Below, one piece after another: positions 12,555 to 24,817 of a stretch of 64,000 nucleotides of DNA. The notes below the pieces were generated by a model. That model searched no databases. It saw only the letters and a list, made by a program, of their open reading frames with translations, and was not told where the DNA came from. The DNA comes from Pagrus major. Taxonomy: Eukaryota > Chordata > Actinopteri > Spariformes > Sparidae. Location: contig NC_133230.1 in assembly GCF_040436345.1 (NCBI RefSeq), forward strand, positions 7,337,297-7,401,296, given 5' to 3'. The position numbers and the translations under genes are program-made. The first letter of the stretch is position 1. Every line of letters begins with the position of its first letter.

Positions 12555-12715
12555 CAGGCATGAGGGGACGTTTGGACCTTGCAAGAATAGAAAAGTTGGA
12601 TGCAGAGTCACCTGTGAGGACAGTGTTCAAGACCTCATTAGTGAAAAGCTGATTTTAGGTGAAAAGGTAAGTGGTCGGGGTTATAGCCAGCGCTGCATGC
12701 ATATGTGTGTGTGTG
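12555..12715 (+). repeat. Dispersed repeat F, copy 2
   Basis: It matches 10,960-11,115: GGCATGAGGGGACGTTTG, then GACCTTGCAAGAATAGAAAA, with GTCACCTGTGAGGACAGTG in place of GTCACATGTGAAAACTTA, ending at CTGCATGCATATGTGTG beside a short TG run. Several internal insertions separate the copies. Confidence 0.55.
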
Positions 12716-14567
12716 TACTTGCCAGAAATCAATCTAAAATTATAGTAATACATTATGAAAATACAGCCTGTTCTCTCTCCTAATACAGCAGCCTGGTCAG
12801 TGGCCCTTCGCTGCTACATTTGATGCTGCAAGTACCCCTCTAGTGTCACTTCTTGAAAAGCCCCTCTAGTGCAGGAATATAAAGAGCGAGAAGAGTCCAA
12901 GTGGTGTTTGCATCCCATTTATGACCAAGAGTAAGGAGTGATATGTACATTTAAGACTAAACATAGTTATTTTAGCCCAAAGTCTGATCTTTTCCTAAAC
13001 CTTACCAAATAGCTTTTGTGCCTTAAACATTATTAACAGTCTAAAAGTCATAATATCTCATGAAATGTGAACTGTTTGTCAGCAAGCTTTACTTTCAAAC
13101 TTGACCTCAGAGCCCTTCACGTGCCAAACTGACACTACAGGGATAAGTAGAGCGTCACAGTTTGGAGCTCAAGGCCGCTGACCAAGCTGCCGTATTTGAC
13201 AAGTTGGGAGTGAGAACGTGTTGGAAAAAAATGTCATATTGTTTTTAAGTTCTCTCTCAAAGTAATAGTCAAAAGTGACAGCACAACTCACAATGTTTAC
13301 TTTGTCAACATTCAGTCATAACCCCGATCTCTTTCACCAGCCTTCAAGATATATGTCACATTTCCACATTCAAATGTCTAAAAACGTCTAAACCAAGCTG
13401 TGTACTTGCATTATCGTAAAGGTTTCCAAAAAAACCCAGAGAAATCCTTATTTTATTCAAGGTAACGGTGTGTTTCATTTGGTCGCCTGTCACTATAACT
13501 GAAAGAACCCTATCCACCAGACTACAGAGCGGCTTCTTTCGTTGGGCTGTGAGACCCCTCAGTTCATCCTCGGATAAGTTAGAATATGACCCGATGGCAC
13601 ACATTAGGAAGGACGACTATACAGAAATAACCAGTCATCTAGCTGATGGTCTTGCTTGCTTATGTAGGTCATATAGAGGCATCAATATTAAACTGAGATG
13701 GTTTTATAACCAGTTTTAAAGTTCCTCATTGGACATTTAATATGGTAAGTTTCCTTTCAAAACCTAAAAGGAAATAAAACAGTAGTATATATACTGATAT
13801 GAGCAGGGTTCATACAGTACAGCTGCATGACTGTCTGCTCCATTTATATCTCAGCCAAGCTGCTTTTTGCACATCACTGCTAACATCTGTAGACATCGTC
13901 TATATGGGACAGACCAATGACTTAATCATCACACATGTTTTTTGAATGGGAAGCATTTGACATATTCATGAACATGCTAAGATGGCTTCTCTGTTTCTGT
14001 AAGCAGGACAGCCTCCCTCTGAAGCTCTCTCTGGTCATGCTTGTCCTCTTACAGCTGTGCGATGATGACAAGATACATTCAGAAACTATCCCCCCCACCA
14101 CCACCACCCCTCCATCATCTCATACGAACACACACTCATTCACGGTTACACCCTGTACCTCCTCGCCCTCTCTCCCAGTCTCCAACACCGGTCTGACAGC
14201 TGTGGAGCAGCTTGCCTGCGATGTCACGCAGATAGAAAGCTTTTAACACAGAGAGGTGTGTAATATTCATAAGGAGTGCTCCACTTACTGTGTAATAGAC
14301 GTTGGCGAGTGTGAGTGTGAGCAACACTGATCTGGTCCTTTGGTGATGCGGTCTGATATAATATTAATGCCAGTTGTGTGAGATAGCTTCTACCCTGTTG
14401 TTCGTTCTGCCCCATTTCTCACATGCGACGCTCTTCCACGTTACAGCCGAGACGTTCACGGGAGCTTGCTTAGCGCCGGATCCCGCAGCAGGGCGCTGCA
14501 AAAGCTATAGGGGAGAGCAGAAGGTTTTCGGTGGTGCTTTTTCCTGCTGAGCTACATTCTTCTTCTT

Positions 14568-14569
<2 letters not shown>
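12716..14569. other. Intergenic sequence, no supported gene
   Basis: No exon or RNA gene recognised. Short frames at 13.36-13.72 kb and 13.92-14.25 kb lack domain signatures. Confidence 0.5.

Positions 14570-14618
<49 letters not shown>
14570..14618. repeat. (CA)n microsatellite
   Basis: A pure CA array of about 48 bp. Confidence 0.93.
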
Positions 14619-14619
<1 letters not shown>

Positions 14620-16429
14620 TTTCCACTGTCTAGATCTAGGGCAGTTGTAGATTGGGTTGGCAGGAAAACAAAGTCCGCTATCGTTTTTGGCAGTGATAGT
14701 CTAAGGGGCGCAGCAGCAACGGAAAGTTTGTTTTCTTTGATTTAAACCATAGTTTAAAAGTTCACTTTGATGCATTTTTCTAATTGCTCCCTTTATGTTC
14801 ATACTGCCCAATTACAAGTGCACCCGGGCTTGTGAACAGGGGTCACAAATAGTTCAGCTTTATTGAGTAGTTTTGCTAATCTGCCATCCTGCAAGGCTGG
14901 CGATTTGGACGATACAGCGGAGTCAAAACAAGTCCGAGCGCTTGTAAATTGAGCAAAGTGCGAATGACCCTTTGCTTGCTTGTATCGACGAAGACCACAT
15001 GAGGAAGTAGCTGAATACGCACTTTAACGTGTCCTTGATTCATTTTGCGATACGAGACCTTCAAAGCTTGAGTAAATGCTGACTATCAGATGTACAGATA
15101 GGTGACACATGAAAGGAAAAACATAATTAAATGAGTGTAGAAAGAGAGGGAATGCAGGGTGCGAGGGGTCACTGAATGGTTTGATGAGCATGGAAATGAA
15201 GAGAATCGTTTACTGTAGACTTCAGTGTCACCAATGGGAGATTTTAGACAACTCTGTTAATCTTGATCTTAATCTTCGAGCAAATTGCTTCACAAGTGAT
15301 TGTAGGATTTAGGACTGAGACAGTTTAACCTAATGCAAAAGTGGGTGAAATTCCACTGGAGGCGCGGCATTGATCTGCCTGAAGACTGATGCAGCGAGTG
15401 GTCAAGAAGTGTAGTCTCTAACTGTCTGTGCATGCTTGAAGCTAGAGTTGGCAAGAGCAAGGCTAAAATTTGAAAGCATCCAACCAAAAATAATCACACC
15501 TCCTCCCTTCATCGCCCTCTACTGAGCCACTCCTCCAAGACACATGAACACACACTGCGTGTACACCGACACCGACTTCCCTGTAGCTCTTGCTAGCGTG
15601 CTACAATCAACAAGCTCTTAGCTTAATAAACAGCTCTGTAAATGCCACAATCATATAAACATAAGCAGAAAAGCCGTCATGAACGTACCTCAGTCTGGTG
15701 CGACAGCTATTCCTTACTGCTGTTGGTGTGTGCTTCATGCTAACTGGGTTAACGAGGCTGTTGCTGCTGCAGCGGCTCTCTTCTCTGGCTCAGGGGCTGT
15801 GTGCTTTGTGCTAATGAGCTAGCTTGGTGCTGAAGAGCAGGCTCAGTGGATATGTACTGTGAGTGCAGCGCATCGCTAACCATATCTATACACCATTGTT
15901 TTTTCTTTTATTTGTCTGAGCATTGTCTGAGCATTTGATTGCTATTGAGATGTTAAAAGGTTTTTTGCAAATATAACAAAAAGTTGCTTTAAAGTCACCA
16001 ATCGCAACAGTTGCTAGCTGGCTTAAAGCTGGCTTAAAGCTAACTAGCAGTCGGTACAGTGGCTGTGTTGAGTATTTTCAGACTGCACACAACCTTCCTC
16101 CATCATCAAAACACCAAAACGACGGATATCTTTTGCCTGAGTGTTCATTCCTTGAAGAATCTCATCTGAGGAGTTTATTTTCCCTTTAATTTGTCACCCA
16201 TCTGTATCCTCTTGTGCCCATTAACATTTTGATGATTTGTCTCATCCAAAACAAGCAGCACCTTGTATCTCGTTCTCTTGACAGACGGCCAAACCAGCAC
16301 CTGCTTTTTCAGGTGTCCTGTCTCAGTTATTTGGAGCCACCTGAGTTTGGATGTCATTATTCTCACCTGCTCGAAGGAAACCACATGAAGGCAGTAAACA
16401 CTCCAACCCACCACCCTCTCATTCTCGCT
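14619..16429. other. Intergenic sequence, no supported gene
   Basis: Ordinary complex DNA. The stretch 15,560-16,060 has repeated GCTAAC/GCTAGC/GCTTAAAGCT motifs that suggest an old interspersed element, but I could not delimit one. Confidence 0.45.
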
Positions 16430-17410
16430 TTCACTCCACATTCCTTCCTCCTGTCACTTCCTCCTCCACCACTTCCCCTCCCTCTCCACTTACTTCCCGA
16501 GCTCTTTCCCTTCTCTTCTCTCCCCCCTCCCTCACTCACATCGCTCTGTAACTAATGGTCCTTAAACGCCGCTCCAGCTGTCGTGGCATTGGGACTAAAT
16601 CACAACAATCATGAGTTATTATCAGCGGCGTGCTGACTGATTGCGCTAATGTCCGCACTGATCGTATTAATACCGAGGTTGATTGGAACACATCCATCAT
16701 AATATTTCCACCAATGAAGAGGTAATAACCGGCATTATCCTGATAATGAAAAAGACTGTTAGGCTGAAGATTAAAACTAAACAGTGATAACAAGGGACTT
16801 CATATGTGGGAATTACTGAGAGCAGAAGGCAAAGTCGCCGCTCCTCTCCCTCCCTCGCTGTTTCCTCTTTCTGATCCTGTCCTTGCCTCTTCTCCTTTTA
16901 CCTCCCAGTTCATCCCATTTACTAATCGCCAACTAAATGCCTCTTTCTGCTGCCCATATATCATTTCTTTATCTCTTCCTCCTTACCCCACTTAATTATT
17001 CACCATCCTCATCTCCTCCTGCGTCCATTCCTCTAATTATTTCTTCTCCCATTTCAGTCGACATCCCACCCTCTTTTTTCCTCCCTGCTTCCTCGTCCTT
17101 GTCTCTTTTCTCGTTCTCCTAATTCGTCCTCTAGATTTCCCAACAGCTCTGTTTCCTCCTTATTTAACAACCCAACCGCTTATCCTCCCTCTTCCCAACT
17201 GTTTGTCCTTTCCCCCCGTCTGCACATCCTTCATCCTATTTGTGGAAATCCTCCCCGCTCCTTCCTCGTTTTGTCTGCTTATTCTCTGACAATCCGCCTG
17301 TTTTTTTTTCCCCCTCCCCCAATTTCCTCAACTTTCTCTCGTTTGACAGCCCACCTGCTTTACCTCCTTATCCTCCCCTGGCTTTCTCTCCCTCAATATC
17401 CCCACCTCCG
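16430..17410. repeat. Polypyrimidine-rich region
   Basis: The plus strand is mostly C and T at 16,430-16,545 and again at about 16,840-17,410, with clusters of CCTCC, TTCCTC and TCTCC. The two tracts flank a complex island at 16,550-16,800. Open frames here are proline/serine/leucine-rich translations of the tract and are not genes. Confidence 0.7.
16550..16800. promoter_or_regulatory. Candidate conserved non-coding element
   Basis: A sharply bounded, non-repetitive island between two pyrimidine tracts, with no open frame and several TAAT/ATTA and TGATAAT motifs. Such an island surviving in simple-sequence DNA suggests constraint. Function is not shown. Confidence 0.28.
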
Positions 17411-17717
17411 TAGCAGCGAGGAGCCCTGTCCATTTATGAGAAAGAGAGGGCGAGGAGAGAGACGGGGTGGGGAAGGTGTGGGAGGGAGTTTGAAGAGTTT
17501 TAATGAGCCAGTGCTCACACCTATGACAGGACGAGTAAGTGATGGAAAATTAATGTGCTTGAGGGAGTGTGTGCGCGTGCATGTGTGTGTGTACATGAGG
17601 GAATTTTGAGGCATTTGTGTGTGTGTTTGTGTGCCGTCATCCTGCGAGAATTCACTGGCTCACCAAGCAGAGACATTTTTAACTTGTGCAATCAATATGA
17701 GTGGGTGCGTGTATACG

Positions 17718-17719
<2 letters not shown>

Positions 17720-17759
<40 letters not shown>
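17720..17759. repeat. (GT)n microsatellite
   Basis: Pure GT array of about 40 bp. A CTC trinucleotide run lies nearby at about 17,846-17,866. Confidence 0.92.
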
Positions 17760-17760
<1 letters not shown>

Positions 17761-18854
17761 GTACTGATGAATGGCCCGGCTCTTAATGTTCTCAACCACT
17801 CTGTGGACTAACTAGACTATTTAATCACCCTCTCTCATCCCCCGCCTCCTCCTCCTCCTCCTCCTCTCTGTTTCTGCCTCTCTGCCAAAGCTGAGTGTAC
17901 TGCTGAGGTTAGGCAACACTTATTGTACAATACATTACCCCTGTGTGTGTTTCTGTGTGTGTGTGAGAGAGAAAAAAAAGTGTGCGAGCATTAGCACTGC
18001 ATCCGTCAGTGTCCAGCCTGCTGGCTCGTACACCTGTCGGCTCGTTATGGGGCACGGGAACAGATAGAGGTGGCACGGCAAGCACAAATGTAACACACAC
18101 TCACGCCTGCGCACAAACACACCTACACACAACCTTGTTATATCTGTGTCAGCTTACGCTCACTCACTAACTTCCCCTAACTTCCCCCCATCACCGCTAA
18201 TTGCCCAACTGCAGCCATTACCTCAACTTTCACGTTTAACCGTGACACTTGAAATAACCCTTTTCCTAATGAGGTTCTGAAAGGGCTGCTCACAAATTAC
18301 TCTTTTACCTGGACCTTATGAGATAGTGGACACACACACACCGGAAGACACACACACCTTGAGGCCTGGACCTACCTGTAACTGGAGGTGGGGGTTGGCA
18401 CGCGCGACCATCTCTTTGTGGCGCGTGTAAAGGTGCATGTGCAGGTGTGTGTTGAGCATGTGTGTGTGCGCGCCTACAGCAGTAATGAGCACTGGGCCGT
18501 GGGATGCCCAAAGGCAAGGTTCCCTAACAGGGTCAGACTCAAGGACGTCTGGCACTGATCCACATGCCCACCTACAGTACACACACATAAAAAACATATT
18601 GGGCCAGCAGAGCGCCAAGCTGATCCAGCACCATTAAACAATGTGAGGAAACACATGCTTTTTGTGCATCACACCCACCCGTCGACTTCTCCCTCATCTG
18701 CTCTCCCTGTTGTGTGTGGGTGCGTGCGCGCACACACACACAGTGAAACACCCTCTATTCGTCCCCAAACGAGCGCGAGATTCACGCTTCACTAGCAAAG
18801 ACTCTCAGAGTGTAGGTTATTAATGAGAGCATGTCCTAACAACATTACAGAGCT
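17760..18854. other. Intergenic sequence, no supported gene
   Basis: Mixed DNA with scattered CA/TG patches (17,941-17,965, 18,330-18,358, 18,710-18,742). No exon recognised. A small complex island lies at about 18,180-18,300. Confidence 0.5.
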
Positions 18855-20290
18855 ACCGTCCCATGGAGGAGAGAGAGGGAGGGGGGAGGAGAGGGGAGGA
18901 GAAAAGGTGTACGGCAGGAGAGGAGAACAGAAACAGGAGACAATAAAACAATTAGGAGAGCGGAAAAGGAAAAAAAGAGGGGAAAATGAGATGAGGAGAG
19001 GAGAAACATGACAGGAAAGAGAGGAGGAGGAGAAATAAGAGGATGAGAAGTAAAAGGAGGAAAATAAATGAGAATAGAGGAGGAGAGGAGAAAGGTGTGT
19101 AGCTGGAGAAGAGAAAAGAGAAAGGGAGAGTGGAAAGGAAAAGAAAAGAGGGGAAGAAATGGGGTAAAATGAGATGAGGTGAAGAGAAACGTGACAGGAA
19201 AGAGGTAGAAGTAGAGGAGGGGAGAAAAAAGATGGAGAGGAAATGAGAGGAGAGGAGAGCAGAGCGGAGGAGGAGAAGAAATAAGAGAAGAAGAGGAGAG
19301 GAGGAGAAACATGACAGGAAAGAAGAGAATAAAAAAGAAGAAGAAGAGGAGAAAAGTGACAGGGAAGAAGGGGAGAGAAAAGAGGTGGAGATGAGAAAAT
19401 GAAGAAGAGGAAAAATACAGTAATGATAATAGAGAAGAAGGAGGAAAAGGAGACAGGAGAATGTAAATGATAGGAAGAGATAAGAAACAGGAAAAGATGA
19501 GAGACATGAAAGAGAAAAGTGGAAAAGAAAAGAGGGGGGAATGAGATGAGGAGAAGAGAAATATGACAGGAAAGAAGAGAAGAAAAAAGGTGGAGGAGAT
19601 GAGAAAAAGGACAAAATGCATGAGTATAGAGGAGGAGGAAAGAAAAGAGGAGAGGGGGTGAAGAGTGGGGAAGTGAAAGAAGTACAAGTACAGGAATGGA
19701 GAATAAAGAGGTGGAAAAGAAGAAGAAGAGGGAATTTTATGTGAACAGAGGAACAGGGAAATGTGACAGGGAGAGGAGGAGAGAAACTAAGTAGAGGCAA
19801 GTGGAGTCGATGAGAGAAGAAAGGTCTATTGTGTAGGTGAGGATAAAAGAAACGAGAGAGGAGGGAAATGAGAAAAAAAGGAGGTGGAGACAAGAAAGAA
19901 CAGGAGAGGAGAAATGTTGGCAGGACAGAAGATGAGAAATACAGTAGAGGATGATAAATTAGAGGAGCAGAGGGGAGGTCACAGGAGGGAAAGGAGACAA
20001 GAGGAGAGGGGAGGGAAAAAGAGAAAGAGTGGAAAGGAAAGGGGGAAAAGGGGGTAAGGATGAGAGAAGATTATGAGAAAAACAAGAAAAAGTGAGAGAA
20101 AAGAGGAAAGGAAAGAGAAGAGGGGAGGAAAAAGATGAGAGGCAAAGAGAAAGAAGAGAGGACAATTAGGACATGAGAGGAAAAAATGCGGATTACGGGG
20201 AGTAGAGAAGAGGCGAAAGAGGACAAGAGAAGGGGAGGAAAAATGAGAGAACTGGAGGAGAGGAGGATGCAGAAACATCCAGAGAGGAGA
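18855..20290. repeat. 1.4-kb polypurine tract with minisatellite core
   Basis: The plus strand is almost wholly A and G for about 1.4 kb. Within it, a degenerate unit recurs whose core is AAACATGACAGGAAAGA or a close variant, at about 19,004, 19,187, 19,306, 19,352, 19,555 and 19,756. Each core is usually preceded by GATGAGGAGAGGAGA-like sequence. Spacing is irregular (roughly 50 to 250 bp), so the array has been reworked. Two overlapping minus-strand frames of 280 and 313 codons are serine/phenylalanine/leucine-rich translations of the tract. Such purine strands can form triplex DNA. Confidence 0.85.
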
Positions 20291-20589
20291 GGGGGCGCGG
20301 TGTCTGGGCTCCCCTGTGAGACAGCGCCATCTTGTGAAAGTCTCTCACACTGTGAAACCCACTGAGCCCTGCACCCTCATGTCACCCTCACTATCACCTC
20401 CACACACCACTATCCATAAACACCCTCCTCTCCCCGCCGCTTTCACACTCAGACGAGCTGCTGCGCGCGGTCATTTTTCATCGGGCCCGTGCGTCATTAT
20501 GGAGGCAACATGCGCCGTCACACAAACCGTGCGTAAAAACATATTTCTGAATTGATAGCCGGTCTCGTGAGGCTTGCTGTGCCGTGTCT

Positions 20590-20594
<5 letters not shown>

Positions 20595-20655
<61 letters not shown>
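20595..20655. repeat. (TG)n microsatellite
   Basis: About 60 bp of TG dinucleotides. Confidence 0.93.
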
Positions 20656-20658
<3 letters not shown>

Positions 20659-20799
20659 TGCCGCTTGGCTATTATTGTGTAAGTGATCTGGGGAGCGTTA
20701 CGGGAGCAGAGCGATAAGCCCGGTGTCACTGGCGTCTAATCATACTCCATGTTCCTTATCGGCGCCGGGCTCAGGAGACGGAATGAACTGTGGAGAGGG

Positions 20800-20830
20800 A
20801 GAGGAGGAGGAGGAGGAGGAGGAGGAGAGG
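20800..20830. repeat. (GGA)n microsatellite
   Basis: Trinucleotide GGA run inside a wider purine-rich stretch (20,790-20,915). Confidence 0.88.
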
Positions 20831-21070
20831 GGGAGACGGTGGGAACTGGAGATGGAGGGAGAGAGAGAGAGAGATGAGGGGGGAGTAGAGGACATGAGAG
20901 AGGAAGGAGTGGAGATTTAAAGGTCTGCTGCACTAAAAGCATATAAAGAACCGGTGCCAAGCCCCGTGTCCCGACTCACCTCACCTCCCACACCGCACAA
21001 ACCCACCTCGTGTAAGAGGATCCAACACTTCGATGCAACTTCCCATGTGTGAGTGTGGGGGCCCGTGGCT

Positions 21071-21073
21071 TGT

Positions 21074-21119
<46 letters not shown>
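21071..21119. repeat. (TG)n microsatellite
   Basis: TG dinucleotide array with one TA interruption. A short CA run follows at 21,360-21,381. Confidence 0.92.
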
Positions 21120-21120
<1 letters not shown>

Positions 21121-21435
21121 GGGGTGATCAGGAGCGCTAAGGATGGGTGGTAATTGAATAATGACAGTAACGCCTCTGATGGATTACCTGTCACTCGTCG
21201 CTCTCCTCTCCCTCCATCACTGTCACCCCCTGTCTTCTCCGCCGCTCTCGCCTCGCAACCCTGCGGTCAAATTGTCTCAAGTCCGCGCCGTCACCCGTGC
21301 CAGCTGAGATAAAGACACCCGCAAACACGCGGGATGGCACGCCTGCACGGCTTTACGCCCACACACACACACACACACACATCCACACGCGCGTCGTCAT
21401 ACTTTTATTGGCTCACTGGGATTCACACGCAGGAG

Positions 21436-21872
21436 GAAGTACTCGAGTACAAGTATTTGCAGCGAAATGTGCAAAAGTACAAAAAATGCAGTGTTGTTAA
21501 AATTACACAAAAGTTGAGTAAAAGTAAAGATATTGTGTTAAAATACAACTTTGGTAAAAGAAAAGGTTGCACATGCGAATAGTACTTGTGTAAAAGTCTT
21601 AAAGTATCTGATATTAAATGTATAACATTTATCTGATTGCTGATGAAATAACTTAATTTAAAAAAAGTTCTACTTTGGCTCTGATGTAGCATGTAATCTC
21701 CAAGTAACTAGTAACTAAAGTAATAAAATAAATGCAGTTAAAAGTCCAACATTTGCCTCCAAAATGTAGTGGAGTGGAGGTATAAAGTAGCAGAAAATGT
21801 GAATACATCACATCAAAATTGCATTCAAGTACAGTACTTGAGTAAATGTACTTAGTTACATTCCATCACTGC
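21436..21872 (+). mobile_element. Family B interspersed element, copy 1
   Basis: This stretch shares ordered blocks with 33,680-34,125: AAAAGTCT(T/A)AAAGT, TCTGATATTAAATG, CTACTTT(G/T)GCTCTGAT, AAGTAACTAGTAACT, TTGCCTCCAAAAT and AGTACAGTACTTGAGTAAATGT. The ends carry related AGTACTCGAGTA and CAGTACTTGAGTAAATGTAC sequences in inverse orientation, as in a non-autonomous DNA transposon. No coding capacity. Confidence 0.6.
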
Positions 21873-23176
21873 AAAATGCAAACTACTGGACTACTACTGA
21901 TGCATGAGGATGCAAGTAAAAGGTGGAACTTATTAAAGTATTCAGATCCAATACTGAAACTTCAACAGACAACTTTCCCCCGAGTGTTTCCAAGTGAGTT
22001 GCAAATAACAACACAGAACAAAATGTGAGTTTATTCAGCCGTTAAGTCTACAGTAGAAAAGTGTCATAAATATCATTTTCCACCAATTTCCACTACTTTT
22101 CATGTTGCAGCTTGTCAAAAGTTGCCAATTTTGATTAACTGAAGCATTATTGGGTAGTTTAATCCATCTTGCATCATATTTTATGAAACGAAAAGCTGTT
22201 TGCTTTGTGAAATCTCAATAGCTAATGAGAAAATTAAAAACATAAATAACAAGTAAAGTTTTCCCCTTTTAAGACGCAGTAGAATAGAAGTGCTGCGTCA
22301 TAAAATGGAAATACAGCCAAGTAGCGTTATGAGCCAAATCAAATGTTGAAGTATTTCCATTTACTTCTGCTCCTCTTATACATACAAACATTAGATATGG
22401 TTCTTAGCAATAGATTAAATTACCCAACAGCATATAAAGCAGTTAGAATTAGCTCCACCACAACCAGCAACAACATTAAACTGCTGCTTGCACAGTAATG
22501 TACCAGTAATACTTGCATCAGTAATAGCTAAATGGATTTCAGCCTGTGTTTTTCATACTGTCACAGTACTAGTACTTATTTTCCTGCGTCTCATCTGTAT
22601 TTATGCGTGTTTTTATGTCCCCAGTTCATGTTTGTTATATTAGTTTTGACTGTTAATTTGGGGGGAGCTTGACTGTACGAGCCTATAAAATGAAATGATT
22701 AAATTATGACTTACTTTCTTACTCCCCACCCCCCACCCCCCACCACTGGCACTGACACTGGCACTGACACACTTTCCTCTCTCTTGCGCCCACACCTCAA
22801 GGTTGAGTGGGTTGTATACGGGCCTCGTTAGTTGTTTTTATTTGTGCATTACGGCAAAAATGGCCGGCGTGTGAGAGAGGGAGAGAAGGAGAGAGGCGAG
22901 GATTGAGAGCGATTGCAGCACTCTGCTGCAATGCAGTTCAATCTACAGTATCTGCTCGCTGCTAAATGGTTCCCCTCCATCACTGGCACAGACTTTCTCT
23001 ACAGGATTAATGCTGTTAACGCAGTGCCAGCGGGGGCATTTTGGATGCACGATGACTACAAGTCTGTCTCTGCACGTGGAGACCACCTACAAAGATGGCG
23101 TGTCCCTGATTCACCTGTCTACCTGGGAGGGGCTTCTCTCCACCTGAGTGAGCACCTGAGTCTCTGTATGCAGGTC

Positions 23177-23210
<34 letters not shown>

Positions 23211-23949
23211 CTCAGTTTCCCTTCATTCTCTCCTCCCTCTCCCAAACGACCGAGACAGAGCAAACAGCCTATTTCTGAGCTGAGGAGATGGGAGTGTGAG
23301 ATGGAGCAAGAGAGATGATATCAAGCATAATTCATTTCCACACAGATATCATAAAACTGTTTCAGGATAATTAGAAGTCAGCGAGAAAAGGGACTAGGGA
23401 GGATTATTTTCTTTATCATCATTCATTTAATTGGTTGAGAGAGAAAAAAAAAAAGAAGGTTTGCAGCACTACATATTCAGGAGGAGTATTTACATGAAGC
23501 CTCTTTGAAGACTGTCGGACAACAGTAGATACAAACAGCACCAATGGTTCAAACACAGAGTCGAATTAGTACAATAGATATGAGTCTATCCTTCACACAA
23601 TATTGCCTCTTGAGGATTGTGACGGCCTTAATCTTGCACAATCACAAGAAGAAATATCACAGTATTTAACTTTAAACAGTCCTGCTAAAACCTGCCAAAT
23701 ACATTCCTGTATTTGTATCTGTTGTACTAGTTCTAACTCTCTGGATTTCTTCCAGTGCGATGAGGTCAAAAACCACAGTTTGACGAGGAGAACTTCATCC
23801 GGTTTATCAGTTTATTGCCGAGCCTCTGCCGTGCAGGATGTGAGAGAAATAATAAAGGTGGAGGCGACAAGCGAAGCCAAGGATCACAGTTTTTACAGTA
23901 CATGATTCTGTGGGTCAAGTAAGGCTCGTGATTCTTTGATTACAGCTCC
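21873..23949. other. Intergenic sequence, no supported gene
   Basis: AT-rich complex DNA with a CACCCCC run at about 22,724-22,743, a CACTGG tandem patch just after it, and a GT array listed separately. No exon recognised. Confidence 0.5.
23179..23208. repeat. (TG)n microsatellite
   Basis: TG dinucleotide array of about 30 bp. Confidence 0.9.
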
Positions 23950-24817
23950 TTAAAGGATAAGTTCACCCAAAAGTGAAAATTCAGTCATTATCCAGGAAAT
24001 ATTTCTGGAGCTTCACAGCAAAACAGCATCGCAGCATTTTCCTAAACAACAATCTTACAGATACGGACCAATGGAGCCGTACCTCCAGTAGGCTTGGGGT
24101 GTAGTGTAGCAGCGTAGCCAGTGATTTAAGTGAGACACAGCCACAGGACAGAAGAAAGAAGTTTTAAAATGGTAAAACTTTTTGAGGAGAGGTTCTACAA
24201 GTTTTAAACATCTGTATGAGGTTACTTCAGAAAGAACAGCTGGGAGAAGATTGGACAGTGATGAAGGAGAGGTGGAGGTCCGCGCAAGACCGATTAGGCT
24301 CTGAGCGGTTCCCTCTAGTGGTTGTATCCCTTAACAGCCATGGAAGTATGTGAGCAGTGACGGTTATATCGTCTGAAACGGACGCATCTATTTCCGTGCA
24401 TGAAGGGAGCAAAATAAGCTTTAAAGGAGAGGGAGACATCCAACAGCTCATCCAGCATAATCCAAGTCTACAGAAACCCCAAAACCCTAAATTGATTTGA
24501 AAAGATGATATTTACACCATTTTAAAGTCAAAATCTTCGCCATAGCTGCTAATGCTAAAAGCGTTACCGTGTTCCCCGTGTGAAGTGGGTGCACAAGCTC
24601 GACGTTGAGGGTGTACATAACGTTTTTTCAAATCATTTTGGGATCTCTGGGCCTCTGGATTGGATTACGCCAGACAAGTCCCCATCTGCTTCAGTTGTTT
24701 AGGAGACTGCTGCAACGCTCTTTTGCTGTGATGCTCCAGAAATGTTAACTAAGAAACTTCACCTGGCTTTCCATCGGCATGCAGGTGAGTCGATAATGAC
24801 CGAACTTATCCTTTCAA
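23950..24817. mobile_element. Family A foldback element, long copy
   Basis: It begins TTAAAGGATAAGTTCACCC and ends CGAACTTATCCTTTCAA, imperfect inverted terminal repeats. The arms continue inward as a long imperfect palindrome: the left arm TCTGGAGCTTCACAGCAAAA and CCTAAACAAC pairs with the right arm GTTGTTTAGGAG and TGCTCCAGAAATG. The middle (about 24,060-24,480) is unlike the shorter 28.6-kb copy, so this copy may hold an insertion or be composite. Confidence 0.65.

Noticed and set aside
18845-19893. Two long overlapping minus-strand frames (280 and 313 codons) rich in Ser, Phe, Leu and Pro
   Set aside because: They are translations of a purine/pyrimidine tract in two frames at once, with no domain, splice or start context.
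22913-23209. 98-codon frame with a plausible start
   Set aside because: No recognisable domain, ends in a GT microsatellite, and no supporting splice sites.
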